The translations under genes were made by a program, and so were the position numbers. A stretch of 64,000 bases of DNA from assembly GCA_021613535.1 (NCBI GenBank), contig CP075493.1, positions 5,084,001-5,148,000 on the forward strand, given 5' to 3'. Below are positions 1 through 13,194 of the stretch, in pieces (position 1 is the stretch's first letter; each line of letters opens with the position of its first letter). The notes beneath the pieces are model-generated. The model had not been told where the DNA came from. It made no database searches and saw only the letters and a list, made by a program, of their open reading frames with translations. This DNA comes from Adineta vaga (taxonomy: Eukaryota > Rotifera).

Positions 1-3000
1 AAAGATCCGAGTTTAGTATTGTGGCTGCATCGAATGATGAGAAAATAATATCTCAACGGAGAAGTATTGTTGAAAATCAACATAGTTTACATTGGACATT
101 AAACACTTCAACTACATATAATTTTACTATTATTTGGTTAAACTTGAACGCAGAAAAGCCGTACCCAGATCTTAATATAGATAGTACAATCGATGTACTT
201 TATGACGTTGCTAGTTCATTTCATATATTTACTGATTCAGACGAATGTATAGATTTTATAACAAATATAATTGACGAAGAAGTATTTCTAATTATGACTA
301 ATTATCAGATTCAACAAACAATTCCCCTTATTGAAGATATTCCTGTACTTAATTCGATCCGTATATTCAATTATGGTCAGATATTGAACGAACAGTGGAT
401 ACAACAACACGGAAAAGTGCACGGAGTATTTACTGATTTCAATGCTATTATTAGTTCCATACAACACGAACTTTTTCGGAAGCGAGTGGATCTAACACCT
501 TTTAGTATCGTGTCCACTACTTCAACTTCTAATCTTGATCAACTTGATAAGTCATTCATGTATACACAACTAATCAAAGAAATCATTCTCGATATCAAAC
601 ACGATCACAATGCAAGACAGACATTTACATGGTTCTGTCTCAAGCAACTCAATGAGAACGATTTCAGATCACAACCATTACATCAGTTCGAAAAATATTA
701 TGATCGTCATTCACCCATATGGTGGTACACAAAAGAACCATTTGTCTGTTCGACAATCAACAAAGCTCTTCGCATTCAAGACACGGAAATGATGACCAAG
801 ATGGGTTTCTTTCTTCTTGATCTTCACGGTGAAATCCAACAGAGACATGAAGAAGTACCGCATACGACAAAGATGATTGTTTATCGAGAGCAAGGACTAA
901 AAGCAACGGATGTTGAGAAAATACGAAACAGCAAAGATGGCCTCTTTGCATTTAATAGTTTCTTATCTACAAGTATCGATCGAGAAGTTTCTCTCATGTT
1001 TGCAGAGAGTGCTCGTCAAAATATTGATATGCATGGAGTACTATTTCGAATGGAAATTGATTCATCAATATCTTCTGCACCATATGTGTCACTATGCGAT
1101 CTAAGCAAGTTTGGCGACGAAGAAGAAATTCTATTTTCAATACACACTGTATTTCGAATTGGTGAATTGATTAAAATTCAAGATAGCTTATGGGAAATCT
1201 CCCTGGCATTGACAAGTGATAGTGATCCTGACTTGAAATCTTTGACAGATTATTTGCGAGAAGAAATAGGCTTCATAGGCGGTTGGCATCGGATGGGAAT
1301 GTTGATGATGAAAATCGGCAAATATGAAAGTGCACTAGAAATATTTAACATGTTAATTCAAACAAGATTCGATGACGATTGCGACATCGATGAGTTATTT
1401 CGCACTTTTGTCAATATAAATATTGGTGAAACACATCGGTCAATGGGAGAGTATTCGAGCGCATTAAAACATCTGAAGAAAGCACTTGAGACTTACCAAA
1501 ACATTCTTCCACATGATAATCCAATATTCGGTACGATATACAATAATACTGCTGTTGTTCATTTACATATGGGTGACTATACGGCTGCATTGTTCAATTT
1601 CGAGCAAGCTCTTAATAATATACCGCAAATCTCTTCCATTTGATCATCCATTTTTAGCTACTTGTTACAACAATACTGCTTTAGTGTATCAATTCATGAG
1701 AAATTTCAAAATGGCGCTATCATTCTTTGAAGAAGCGCTGAAAATCTTGCACAAATCTCTTCCAACAAATCATCCAACTTTAGCTACAATCTATCACAAT
1801 ATTGCTTCAATACATTACTCAACAGGCAATTACGAAGCAGCTCTATCGTATTTTAAGAAAACCTTCGAAATATTTCAAAAGTCTCTTCCATCTGATCATC
1901 CTGATTTTGCCATGCTTTATATGAATGTAAGCGGTACACTCATCGATCATGTGGAAATCGTGAGACAGCATTATCTTACGCAAAGAAAGCACTTGAAATA
2001 CTGCAAAAGTCTTTTCCACATAATCATCCACACATGGCTTGTTGTTATATTTCTATTGGAGATAGTCATCAATCGTTGGGTAATTATCGTAAAGCACTCT
2101 CATACTTTGAAAAAGGACTAGCAATAATGCAGACATCACTTTCTCATGATCATCCAATTGTCAGTAATTTTCACGCGCGTATAGGTATAGTGAACCAATT
2201 GACCAGCAATCACAGAAACGAATTGGACAGTTTCGAAAGTGCTGTTAAACTTCAACAAAATTTCATATCGAACAATCGACAACTGCTACAGGCATCTACT
2301 TATGATCCTCACACAATGCAAGAATGCTCAAATTACTCGGCTGAAGGTATTTCTCATATAAAGGATGCGATGAAATCACTACAGAAACTGACATCATCTT
2401 CTCGCACACAGTCAGATGCTCTCACTGTCAATCCTAATGACATTAGAGCTTGCATGAAAGGCTGTTCAGTTGGACTGTCAAACTTTGAGAAAGTGCTCCA
2501 AAAAATTCAACAATCGTCACCAATGACTCGATCATGGTGTTACGAAAGTAATATTTGTGCAACTGATCAGGATTTAATCTATGAAAATATGCTGAAGGCT
2601 ATGTCATATATGAAAAAGGGTTGCGAAACCATGCAGAACTTATTTCTATTATACAATACAGCGACAATCTCCTCTAATGACGATGATGATCCAATACAAC
2701 CTTTCCTGAAGGACTGGCTGTTTGGATTCTCACACTATGCCCAAGGGATGGAAATTAAGCAGAAACATCTTCCACCTAACGATCCGTCATTAGGTGCCAC
2801 ATATAATTCTTTTGGTAAAATTCTCTGTGATATGAAAGTGTACCAAGAAGGATTACTGTATTTTAAAAAAGCACTTGAGATTATGTCTAAATCACTGTCT
2901 AATCATCATCCTCTGTTGGCAAAGACATATAGCAACATGACAATCGCATTAGCAGGTCTTGAAAGATACGAAGAAGCTACCGATTTTGCACTCCGCGCTG

Positions 3001-3131
3001 TTGAAATAGCTCATTCATCTGATGAGATAGACCAAACCGACACATCAGACTACGAAAGTCAGCTAGGGCAATTGCTACAAAAATGGAATTATCAAATGAT
3101 GTTGATAGCGCGTAAGCAATATGCATTATGA
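1..3131 (+). pseudogene. ART-TPR protein (arginine ADP-ribosyltransferase plus TPR repeats), frame broken twice
   Basis: The gene is open at the left window edge; the first in-frame ATG lies well inside, so the 5' end is missing. Residues are numbered from position 21. An N-terminal region of about 230 residues of the type seen in rotifer ART-TPR proteins is followed by an R-S-E class mono-ADP-ribosyltransferase domain, with Arg289 in VYREQG, Ser317-Thr-Ser319 in FLSTS, and glutamates 367-369 in GDEEEILF (the ExE motif). After it come kinesin-light-chain-like TPR repeats of about 42 residues. There is no intron. The TPR reading passes from frame 3 to frame 1 near 1617-1623 (one extra base) and back to frame 3 near 1944-1951 (one base short or two extra); homology is good in all three pieces. 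A polyadenylation signal lies at 3285-3290. Function by family: NAD-dependent modification of arginine on protein targets. It is either a recent pseudogene or an intact gene with two assembly indels. Confidence 0.75.
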
Positions 3132-4138
3132 ACTGTACCAACAAAAATTTGTTACGACGTATTTGTAGCAGATCAAACTTTTCTGTTTTTATCGTATATG
3201 AGAGTTGCTTTCATCTATTGATTGATGACTCGGCTTGAATGCTGACTTAACGATTTTTATCCTTTCTATTGTTAAAAGAATATCAATAAAACGCTGATAT
3301 TATGTCATTTTAGATAATGCAGAATTTTCGAAGTTTGTGAGTATGTGTAAAAGAAAGAAGTTTAATAATTGATTTATCAATAGTTTTGCATAGAACTATG
3401 ATGAATTAGTCCAATGCTGAAGTATGAGATTCGTACGGAGTACTGCGAAAATATAGCGCCATCTGGTTTTGTCATTCATGAATGACCTTTCACCAAATCA
3501 AAGGTTTCTATGTCATCTCATTTCAATCCTAAGTTTTCTTTCCCCACCAAACAACGATGAGAAGTTTAAAGAATTTGATTTTGATGAAAAATCGATTTCT
3601 GGACAAAAATTTAATAACAAATGAAAATCTTTATGGAAGAAGGAAAGATAAAGACACGTAGAACTGTTTTTGTTTTCAAGAAAATTTCATATTACCTATT
3701 ATTTCTTCGTAGAATTGCCCTTCCGCGTGTGATATTTGTTCAGGCATTAAATAAAACTGTAAAATAACAAACTCAATTTCTGAATTTTATGCATATACTA
3801 TTTAATAGGAAGCCTTACATTCTTTGTTTCACAGGAATACCCAGGTCGAACGATATGATCCGTTCTGAATCCGTACATAGCCGTACAGTAACCTGTTTGG
3901 AGAATATTACAGCGCGTTTATGATGCCATAGAATTGCATCCGTTATTACTGGCCGAAACTGTTCATTAGTCGTCTTGTTTTAGAACAAGATGCATTTTTT
4001 GAAATAGTAATAATACACTTAAAGCACCAAAGAGATTTTCAATCATTTTTTATTTAGTTCGAGTTCCAACAGTGAGAACCAACGAAAAGAAGTTTTGAAA
4101 ACAATCAATTTATCTAACAAACGAAACATAGTCTCTAT
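3132..4138. other. intergenic, convergent 3' ends
   Basis: About 1 kb lies between the 3' ends of the ART-TPR and GFM2 genes. It is AT-rich with stops in all frames. It holds the AATAAA of the upstream gene and a TAGCGCCATCT word at 3454-3464 (see findings). No gene is visible. Confidence 0.6.
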
Positions 4139-6637
4139 TCAATAATTTTGCACAGGTTCATAACCATCAATAGCAAGTGTGAAATCAGCTTGTCCACTTG
4201 TTAATGTTCGTAATGTCGAACTATAACCAATTAATTCTGCTAGTGGAGTTCGAGTTATTATCGTACTCATCGATTCTTGTAAACCAACGCCAGTTCCTTG
4301 TTGTACATCAATAATCTGACTATGTCGTCTTGCTAAATCTTCCAAAACCGTTTGTGTACGATCTGCGACACAAACCAACTAAATTTTCAAAAAACAATTT
4401 AAAATAATGTATAAAGAAAAACATTCATTGTTACATACTTCCACACGCATCATTGGTTGAAGAAGAGTACAATCAGCATGACGAAGACATGCACGAATAC
4501 AATCGGATGCAGCTGCTGAATACAATGCTGGTGATATAGATCCATTTAATTGAAGATCATGTAATTTGACTTGTAAATTAATCACTTCAGCACCTTTGAT
4601 ACATCCTAAATAACAAATTAATATGTCAAAATATCTAAAGAAGATAATTATCAAACCTGTAGATAAAGCAAGGCGAACACCATGATTGATTGCGTCTAAA
4701 ACATAACAAAATCTTTGAAGAAAACAGAAATCTATGTAGCATACCAAGATGATCTTTTCTCAAATGTTCAAAAGTTTGTTCTTCAGTTCTAACTAATTGA
4801 ACTTGTGAAAAAGGTACAATTGTTTTTTCTTGTAGAACGATTGGTTCAATAGATATAGTAATGGAAATCGTTGCATGTTTTTCATTAATTGTTGAATTCC
4901 AAACGATAGTTTGTTGATTCGATTTTCGTGGTGTTTCACGATAATTAACATTCAATGGACCAAGATAAGTTTCCAAACCATATTCACGTTTTAATCGATC
5001 ACGAATAATATCGATATGTAATTCTCCCATACCTAACAGTATTGTTTGTCCTGTTTGTTCATCAATACGAACACGTAATGATGGATCTTCACGTTTAATA
5101 TTTTTCAAAGCAACATCGAGATGTTTTTGTGCACTTTCAGAATGTGTTTCAATTGTACAGAAGAAAACAGGCGTCGGTGCTTCTAAACCAGGATCAGGTA
5201 GAAATGAATATTGTTCTTTTAGTTCATGTAAATGATTGTCAAGATTCGATTTTCTATTTGAAACAAGGATATCACCACTCGATGCCTTTTACAAGAAAGA
5301 AATGAATTCATGTTTGTTTTAAAAAATAACAAACCTCTTTAAATCCACTAAGAACAGCAATGGACCCAGCTCGAATTTCATCGACATCTTCCATATTATC
5401 AGCAAAGGGTAGAAAAACTTTATTAATTTGTTCTTTCTCATTATTTCGTGCATTCGTTAATGTCATTCGTCGTTTTACTGAACCAGAATAAATTCGTGCA
5501 AATGATAATGGTTGTTTTTGTCGATCATGAATTGTTTTAAATATATAGATAAGAGTACCGACATTAGTTGCTGATGTTCCTGGAATAATTTTTGAACTAG
5601 GAAGATAATTAACAATAGCATTCAGTAATGATTGAATACCAACATTTTTCAATGAACTTCCAACAAGGACAGGCACATAACGTTGATCATTTATCATCAA
5701 ACGGCATATTGCTTGTGTTAACTGTTGAGATGAGATTGGTTTTTCATTGAATAATAAATGTTCAGCGATGGTATCATCAATATCAGCTAATTTCTCGATT
5801 AATTTCAATCGATCTTTAATAAGAAGTTCAGATGATGAGAAGTTGTTAATGTATTATCTGAAGAAATGATTGTTTCATTTAATAGATCAATAAAACCATT
5901 AAACTGTTTTCCATATCCAAGTGGAGTATGAAGAAGTAAGGGTTCGACAGCAAATTTTTGTCGAATAGAATCGAGACACATCGATAAATTGGCGGTTGGT
6001 TTATCCATTTTATTAATATAGATTAAACGTGGAATATGATATCGATTCGCTTGACGCCAAACAGTTAAAGATTGAGTTTCAACACCGGCAGATGCATCAA
6101 GAATTGTCACTGCTCCATCAAGAACGCGTAATGATCGTTCAACTTCAATTGTAAAATCCACATGTCCTAATTGAAAAAGAAAACATTTCTTCGTTTCTGT
6201 TTTCTTTCGGTTACTCACCCTTTACACACAAAACATACCGGGTGTATCAATGAGATTGAGACGATGTTTATTCCATGGAATGGTGATTGCTGCTGAAGTT
6301 ATTGTTATTCCACGTTCACGTTCTTGTTCCATATAATCCATGGTTGTATTTCCATCATCAACATTACCCATCGATCGAATAAATCCCGCATGATATAACA
6401 TTCGTTCAACTGTTGTTGTTTTTCCTTAAAAACACAATACAAATCTTTTTCTTCTTCCGATTGAAATCGATGTGTGTCAAAACTACCTGCATCGATATGT
6501 GCAATAATTCCAACATTACGAATTCGTTGTGGATCCGTAATTTGTACCGCATTTTGAAATACCTGTAAACGAGTTGTACTCGCATATCGACAAATTATTC
6601 GTACTGGGAATGTTGTCCAATATTGAAACAAACCCAT
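4139..6637 (-). CDS. GFM2: mitochondrial ribosome-releasing factor 2 / EF-G2 (GFM2)
   Basis: Translational GTPase that acts with mitochondrial RRF to split post-termination mitoribosomes. Exons (minus): 6637-6487, 6424-6239, 6166-5335, 5285-4745, 4695-4657, 4605-4439, 4378-4139; introns are 49-72 bp. The G domain shows AHIDAGKTTT (P loop, split by intron 1), [11 protein letters not shown] (switch I region), DTPGHVDF (G3) and NKMD (G4). Domain II, III and IV/V segments follow, including [10 protein letters not shown]. About 718 residues, against about 780 for human GFM2. The [10 protein letters not shown] context and the [14 protein letters not shown] stretch fit GFM2 better than GFM1. The exon sum is one base short of a multiple of three: in exon 3 the frame shifts near 5835-5846, where restoring one T gives a continuous Ser-rich linker. 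The start ATG lies 12 bp after a TTTTAG acceptor-like site. It is the third gene of a co-oriented series with HP1 and ZIP9. Confidence 0.9.
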
Positions 6638-6766
6638 TGTAAAAAAAAACTAAAATCTACAAAGGATAGTTCATCTATGCATAGAATAATGTTCATAGTG
6701 TTACTACACAAAACAAACAGTAGTAGTACAAAAAAAAAGAAAAGAAGGACATATATTTTAAGTTTT

Positions 6767-7763
6767 TTATTTTTGAAATTTTTGTCTCAATGATGGTCGA
6801 TCAATAAACCAGTTGATATGTCTTTCATAGAAATCAATTAATAATTCTGGTATAAGTTCTTTGGCTTTTTCATTGGATATAAAATATAACTTTGTTGGAC
6901 AACGTGTACATTTCAATAAGAATTCTAATTGTTGTGCTGAAGTTCGTGATCGAGTTATTGAAACAATACGTTCAGGTTCGAGTGAAAGATAATCGATTGA
7001 TTCACTATCAATATCTGTGGATTGTGAATGAAGATCGTTGACATTTTCATCGGTAATATTATCAAATGATGTCGATCGAAGTTTTTTCTTTCGTATAAAT
7101 GATGTAGAATTTGATCGTTTTAAAGATGGACGATTCAAATCAAAGGATGACTAGAAAAAGAAGAAAACATAGATCAATATTGATTGATAGTATTTTTGAT
7201 TTATTACTTCAGAATTGGCTAATAACTTTTCAGTACCATTTTCCTGATCATCTATAAGAAGAAAATATGAATGAAAATAGCAAAATGACACTATTCTAAT
7301 CTTACCTTGGAGATCATGATCTGATAATAGTTCACTAATAAGATTTCTATCAAATGTTTCGATTGAATCATTTGTAACTTGTTGCTCATTGTTATTTACA
7401 TTTACTAAGTGTGATACAGATGTTACTACAACAAACATATCAATCATTAGAATCAAAATAACTATTTAATATACCTATTTCCATTTGATTTTGAATTTCA
7501 TCACAGATATACTCAAGTACTTGTTTACATTCTTCATTCTAAACGAAATCTAATTGATCGAAATTAATTTTTATCTTTTAACTTACAATTTTTCGTTGAT
7601 ATTCATATTGTTCAATTAGATCTTTACAAAAAACATTCTCTTCCGGCTCCCATGTTGCATCATCTTCATCATAACCAAACCATTTTAAAAAATATTCCAC
7701 ATGACTATTATCCACTACTCTTCGGCTAAGAATCTTTTCCACAACATAAATATCATCTGCCAT
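6767..7763 (-). CDS. HP1: heterochromatin protein 1 (chromobox) homologue
   Basis: Nuclear reader of methylated H3K9. Exons (minus): 7763-7587, 7538-7475, 7425-7306, 7251-7208, 7150-6767, giving 262 residues. An N-terminal chromodomain (about residues 5-55) carries the HP1 signature [16 protein letters not shown] and TWEPEENV, with the aromatic cage positions Tyr, Trp and the later aromatic visible. A charged hinge with KKKLR precedes a C-terminal chromoshadow domain with LEPERIV, the LEFLLKC strand and [12 protein letters not shown]. Both domains are present and spaced as in HP1/CBX1-3-5, so this is HP1 rather than Polycomb. The ATG at 7763 is the first in frame; upstream codons are open but start with GTG. 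A GTGTTTTAG acceptor-like site lies about 32 bp upstream, between this gene and ZIP9. Confidence 0.9.
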
Positions 7764-7923
7764 TGAGAAAGATATACACACAGACACAAAACAATCTAAA
7801 ACACAACATTTCCAAATTAGAGTTTACCTTCACTTCAGATATAAAGAATATCTGTTATAATATATTTATGTATATATATTTATATGAAACATTGTTACGA
7901 CGAAAAAGCAAACAGAAAATAAA

Positions 7924-9281
7924 TCAATGTTTATGTCCCATAGAAAGTACAATTGGAAAACAACAACCAAGAATAAGAATAAGAAGTTCAACAGCACGAA
8001 ATTGACGATCATCATAATGCGATTGAACTTCAGGTAAAATATGTACGGTGGCAACGAAGAGAAATGTTCCCGCACTGAATAACATGGCAATACCGGTTGA
8101 ATCAACGGAATACGTGTCACGAATTCTCTTTGAAAAACAAAAATCAAATTTTTTTTCTTCTTCGAAATTAAAAGAATGAACTTACACTCTTTAAAATAAC
8201 AAAAGTAAGGATAGCCATTATTGGAGCAGCAAGAGAAAAAATTAATAAATGACGTCGAATACGTTTACGATCGACTCCATCTGATATTAGAAATGAAACT
8301 AGACCAAAAGCAGCTGGTGCCTATAAATAGTTTTCGAAAGATCAAATTTTTTTGAAAAACCAACTAAATCATACTTTATGAAGTATTATAGCCATAAAGA
8401 CAATTAATTCGACATTAAAACGACTTGTTGCTGATGCTGCACCTAAATTTTGTGAAAAACAAATTATTTTTCTATCTGATTGAAATTGATGTACATTTAC
8501 CTAGAGCAATTCCATCAGCTGCTGCATGAACAACAAGACCTAACGTTGCTGTCCATGTTGCTTTTGGTTTTGTTATAATTACTGAACCAGATGAATCGAT
8601 AACTAATGAGAAAAATCTATGTCAACATCAATGTTCAACTTCATGCAAAGTCAAACCTTGACTTCCATGATGATGAAAGAGCCTTGAACTACAATTGTCG
8701 ACAATTAACATAAAAACAAAACCAAGAATTAAAGTTACACCTAGAAGAAACAAATCATTTAAATCATCAATTCTATAGAATTTCATACCAATAGTTGAAT
8801 GAATACTATCGGAATGTTTATGTTGACTTTCTGTCGGTAAAATTTTTGCTTCTTCATGTTGATGTCCATGAGCTAATGGTGAAATTTCGATTTTATCAGA
8901 CTTAACTTCATTTAAATGTCGACGAACAATTTTATGATCGGAATGTATTTCATGTTTACTTTCTAAATAAGATAATATGTATATATACATATTCAAGTTA
9001 TTCTTTCATTTATCTTCATACCGATTTCAGTCGAATATAAAGCATGAACACCTTCTGGAATAATGACAGCAAGTGCTGTACCAACTAGAAGACCTGCACC
9101 GAGAACAGTAACATAACGCATTTTGTTCTAAAAGATTTCAATTACGTTTGTTTTTTGTTTCAAATAAGTACTACAAATAGCTTACTTCGGATAGATTAAA
9201 TGCAAGTGGAACTAGACCAGAGAGATAGGAGCCAATAAACATGGCTAAACTGAACATACTTAACATAAACGATTCCGACAT
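7924..9281 (-). CDS. SLC39A9: zinc transporter ZIP9
   Basis: Multi-pass ZIP family zinc importer; in vertebrates ZIP9 sits in Golgi and plasma membranes. Exons (minus): 9281-9186, 9127-9022, 8962-8789, 8740-8657, 8602-8501, 8442-8375, 8320-8186, 8127-7924, giving 322 residues (human 307). ZIP9 hallmarks seen: [20 protein letters not shown] in TM2-3, a His-rich loop containing [17 protein letters not shown], the metal-binding [12 protein letters not shown] of TM4, [14 protein letters not shown] of TM5, [18 protein letters not shown], and a C-terminus ending in MGHKH. Introns are 48-59 bp. The last intron uses an AAG 3' splice site. It is the first gene of the minus-strand series ZIP9-HP1-GFM2; the HP1 start codon is only 160 bp downstream. 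Confidence 0.93.
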
Positions 9282-9596
9282 GACTTTTGTTTTTTCAAAA
9301 GAAAATAATAATAATAATAGTAGTAATAATATGATGATGAGTCTACGAACGATGGTTTTGATGGATAGTATTTGATGAGCAAATCAGATTAAATATGATA
9401 AAAATGTTTTGAAAAAATTTCAATTTCAACTTTCTTTTATAGATTCTATAGAATATTTCATTATTTAATGTACGAATTCAATGATTTATCATAAAATTTA
9501 TCAGCGACATCTATGATCAAAGTAACTAAGCAACAATAAATGTAGTTGAACGTAAATGGAATTGATTGATTTTTGATTGAATCGTAATTATTGATT
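9282..9596. promoter_or_regulatory. divergent promoter region, ZIP9 / coiled-coil gene
   Basis: About 315 bp separate two divergent start codons. It is AT-rich with an AAT/AGT microsatellite at 9305-9331. No specific motif was recognised. Confidence 0.4.
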
Positions 9597-12500
9597 ATGG
9601 GTGATACAGGTGTGTTAATTAGCTATATTTTTACACTATACAAAACATTTTGATATTTAGAAACAATGATACTTTCATCTGCATCGTCAGATTCAGGTTT
9701 AGGTGGTGTGGAAAGTTTCAGACATCTTCAAGGACAGAATCGTAAATTACTTTTGAAAATAAGAATGATTTTGAGCAATTGTTTCATGTTTAGAGAGTGC
9801 TCGGAGTTTCGATGATGATGATTTTGAATTACCAGCTAATTGGCCTGATTATGATTTTCAACGAAAGAAAAGTTGTCTTTTCAGTCGAGTCTTTTGTACA
9901 TGTGTAACAAAAGCGATCAATCATCTTGAATTAGTACAGAATGCTATTGAACAAAAGTAATTCACAATCTTTCGAAGAAAAAAACAAATCTAAAAACTCG
10001 ATTTCTTTTTCTCATTTCTAGAGACATATCTACCAGTATGTAAAATAGATAATCAAGATTAATGGATAGTTTATTATTTCTTATGTTTCTAGAACGAGGA
10101 ACATTTAAACGAGAGGTACGTTTCAGTCATGCACAATTTTCGACTGATCAACTTGCCATAGTGGGACAAGGTGGTCATGTTGCACATGAACATTCACATC
10201 ATGATATACTTGAAGACGAAGTTATCGATGAAGTCTTATTACTTTTGGCTCGACTTGATCGTGAACGTTTACGTTTGATTTATCTTTGTGAACATGAACA
10301 ATTTATAAGAGCAAAATTAAAAGAAAGTATCGATCATTGGAGATTAAAACGATTACGAGATTTACCTTTAGCAGTACAACGAGGTTTGTAATCACTTGAT
10401 TGAAAAGTGAAGAAAAAGACTTGAATTCATCCATATATAGTTCTCATACTATAAAAATCTCTCTTTCATAAAATTCATTCACATCTTCAATATGAGAAAT
10501 GACACTTCTTATCTTCTTAGAACACGATGCTTGTATAACTGATATCAATGAACTTCAATGGCATATTACTTACAATGCTCGATTGTCGGAAAAGATGTTT
10601 GCAAAAGTTGAATTATCTCGAACATGGCATCAACAACTTGATATTGAAGTTAGTAATATTCGTCAAACAACAGAATTAATAGTCGAAAAAGTTCAAACTG
10701 AATCGATTGAAATAAAAAAGATCAGTGATGCTTTGAAGGAAACTGAACGTGAATTAATGTTAAGTCGTGCAAAAAATGCTGATATATTAGAAAAAGCTGC
10801 TCGTGCTAATCAACGTGCTACACTCGAACGTGATGAAATGCGTAATGAATTGGATAAAACGCTTAAAATTCTTCAACAAATGACGTACGTTTTATTTAAT
10901 CTTCTTTTTACAGAGATTTAATTTGATTATTTAGAAATAAATTACATACCGCTCAAGATCTACATAAAACTTATTTGAAAACAATAGCAGATGCAAAAGT
11001 AACAGTGAAAAAGAATGAACGTACTTATAAAGAAGAAGTTACCAAACGTGATGCTGCACGATCGGATATTGCTAATTGTAAACTCAAAGTATTGATTTTC
11101 TTTTCCTATCAACCTGAATTCATAATTTTCTCCTTGTATCGATAATAGTTATCAATACTTGGTAGTGATCGTGAAAATATTCAATTTGAAATTCAACGAT
11201 TAACGGCGAATTTAGAACGAGCTCGATCAGAAGAACAAGCTCGTGATGATAAACGTAAAGAAGAACTAGCGAGTCTAGAAGAAAATGCTCTTAAACGTGA
11301 ACATAAATTGGAAAAAATTTTGAAAAAATCTCGAGAAAAAACTGTTCTTATCGATGAATATGAACGAAAATTAGAGAAAATCAATGCGTAAGTGATTTAG
11401 AAATCGAATTTGAAAAGAAAACAAATCAATTCATTTAGACAAATTGATCGTCATCAAAAGACTTTGGCACGTCATGAACAACAACGTGCTCGTGATGCTG
11501 ATATGTTACGAACAGTTACGGAGAATTATCAACGAGCTTTATATACCAATGAATCAATTACATCAGATATGCAACGTGAAACTGATTTACTTCAAAAAGA
11601 AGACGATGGAATTCGGGTACGTTGATCGATTATTCTTTCTTAAGATTCGATTTTTTTGTATGTCGTAGGCAACAATGGAAGGATTACGACGTCAGATTGA
11701 CGATGAAGTAACAATGATTGGAATGATTGAAGAACGTATAGCTACAGACCAAAGTGAACTCGATGCTATTAATGATGCCGAAGCCATTCGTGCAGAACAT
11801 GTTCGTTTGAATTGAAAACTAAAAATTTCGAATTTGAATTGAAACGTTTTTAGGCAGAACTTATTGCAACAGATTTACAAGGCAAATATGATGTCCTATC
11901 AGAATGTGTCGCCAATTTAGAAGCACAAGATATCAAAAATAAAGAAAGTTTACATTCATTGAAAGAAATCTTCGAAGATATCAATGAGAAATATTTGAAA
12001 GAAAAAGCTGAATTAGAAAAATCAAGAAATGTCATTCATACAAAACATGAATCAACTTCTGTAAGATAATTTTCATTAGATTTGATTGTTTTATATTTAT
12101 TATAATTATTTCATAGACGGTAGCGATTGATCTTGGAAGCAAACTTGAACATATCGTCAGTCGATCAGCTTATATGAAAAAACATATTGAAGAAATGTCA
12201 GAATCTCGTGCTGCAATGGAAGTATTAACAGCTAAAATTCGTGTTGAAATTCATGCAGCTGAGTATGTAACTTTAGATTGAGAAAGAAAAAACTTTCATA
12301 CATTTATTTAGATCACAATTAGTGGATGTGAAATATAATCTTAGTCTTGCTGAAGCCGGTGAACGAGAAATCGTACGTGTACTTCAACAATGTCTACAAC
12401 GACAAATAAATACCGATACATTGAATAAACACTTGATTCAAGAACGTTCAAATTATCAATCTGAAAAACAAGTAAATCTATAAGAATAGAAATCTTATTC

Positions 12501-13009
12501 ATTTATTAATATTCAATGATAATTTTAGATAGCCATTGAAGATGCACTTGCACTCAATGCAGAATTAGCGAGTACTTATCGAGATGTTCTATATACATAT
12601 TATGAAATCAAAAGTCTGTTAATGGGAAAATTAGACGACCGTCTTGATGCCGTTGCTCGAGTTAAAGATCGAAGACAATTAATTGAATTACAAACACGAC
12701 TTCATGATGCATTGAATCTTTATCTTGGAATTAAAAGTATTTCATTCTCGATTTAATCCTTTTTTCGTGTATATCTGATGGATTTTTGTAGATGAATATG
12801 TTGGACAACATCTTGATCATTTAAATCGTGATAGTCATCAGAATGGTTTGAAATTAACTCATGTTCAAGAAACAGTTCAATCAGCTGTTGAAGAAATAAC
12901 AAAATTTCTCTCTGAACAAGTTGATTTTGAAGCGATACATCAAGAAGCTATGCTCAAAGTACACAGGGATGAATTAAAAGCCAAACAAAATGAACAAGTG
13001 TCTGCATAA
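9597..13009 (+). CDS. long coiled-coil protein, possibly CCDC178-like
   Basis: Predicted 855-residue, almost wholly helical protein, rich in Glu, Lys, Arg and Gln with heptad patterns from about residue 150 to the end. No catalytic domain is visible. Exons: 9597-9609, 9661-9741, 9794-9956, 10022-10035, 10093-10383, 10521-10884, 10935-11088, 11149-11387, 11439-11616, 11669-11800, 11854-12060, 12117-12262, 12312-12471, 12529-12736, 12792-13009. The sum divides by three and frame holds at every junction. The first exon carries only four codons plus one base, and exon 4 is a 14-base microexon. Length and layout are near those of CCDC178 (human about 870), but the match is from general pattern only. 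A structural ciliary or cytoskeletal role is guessed. AATAAA lies at 13052-13057. The 3' end converges on the SLC46-like gene. Confidence 0.8.
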
Positions 13010-13194
13010 TATTTATTTATTTTTCAATCGCGAAGTTTTCTCATACCATTGAATAAAGATATACTTTTAATTATATGCTTAGTATTCTTCGTGAAATTGT
13101 TTTCAAGATGTTTTTTTTTTTCAAAGCTCAATTCTATCTATTTACTTTTCGTTTAAGTACAAAACAAATGCGAGATCGTATAAAAAAAATCAGA

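Noticed and set aside
7764-7787. HP1 start at the upstream in-frame codon
   Set aside because: That codon is GTG; the first ATG at 7763 begins directly before the chromodomain and fits HP1 length.
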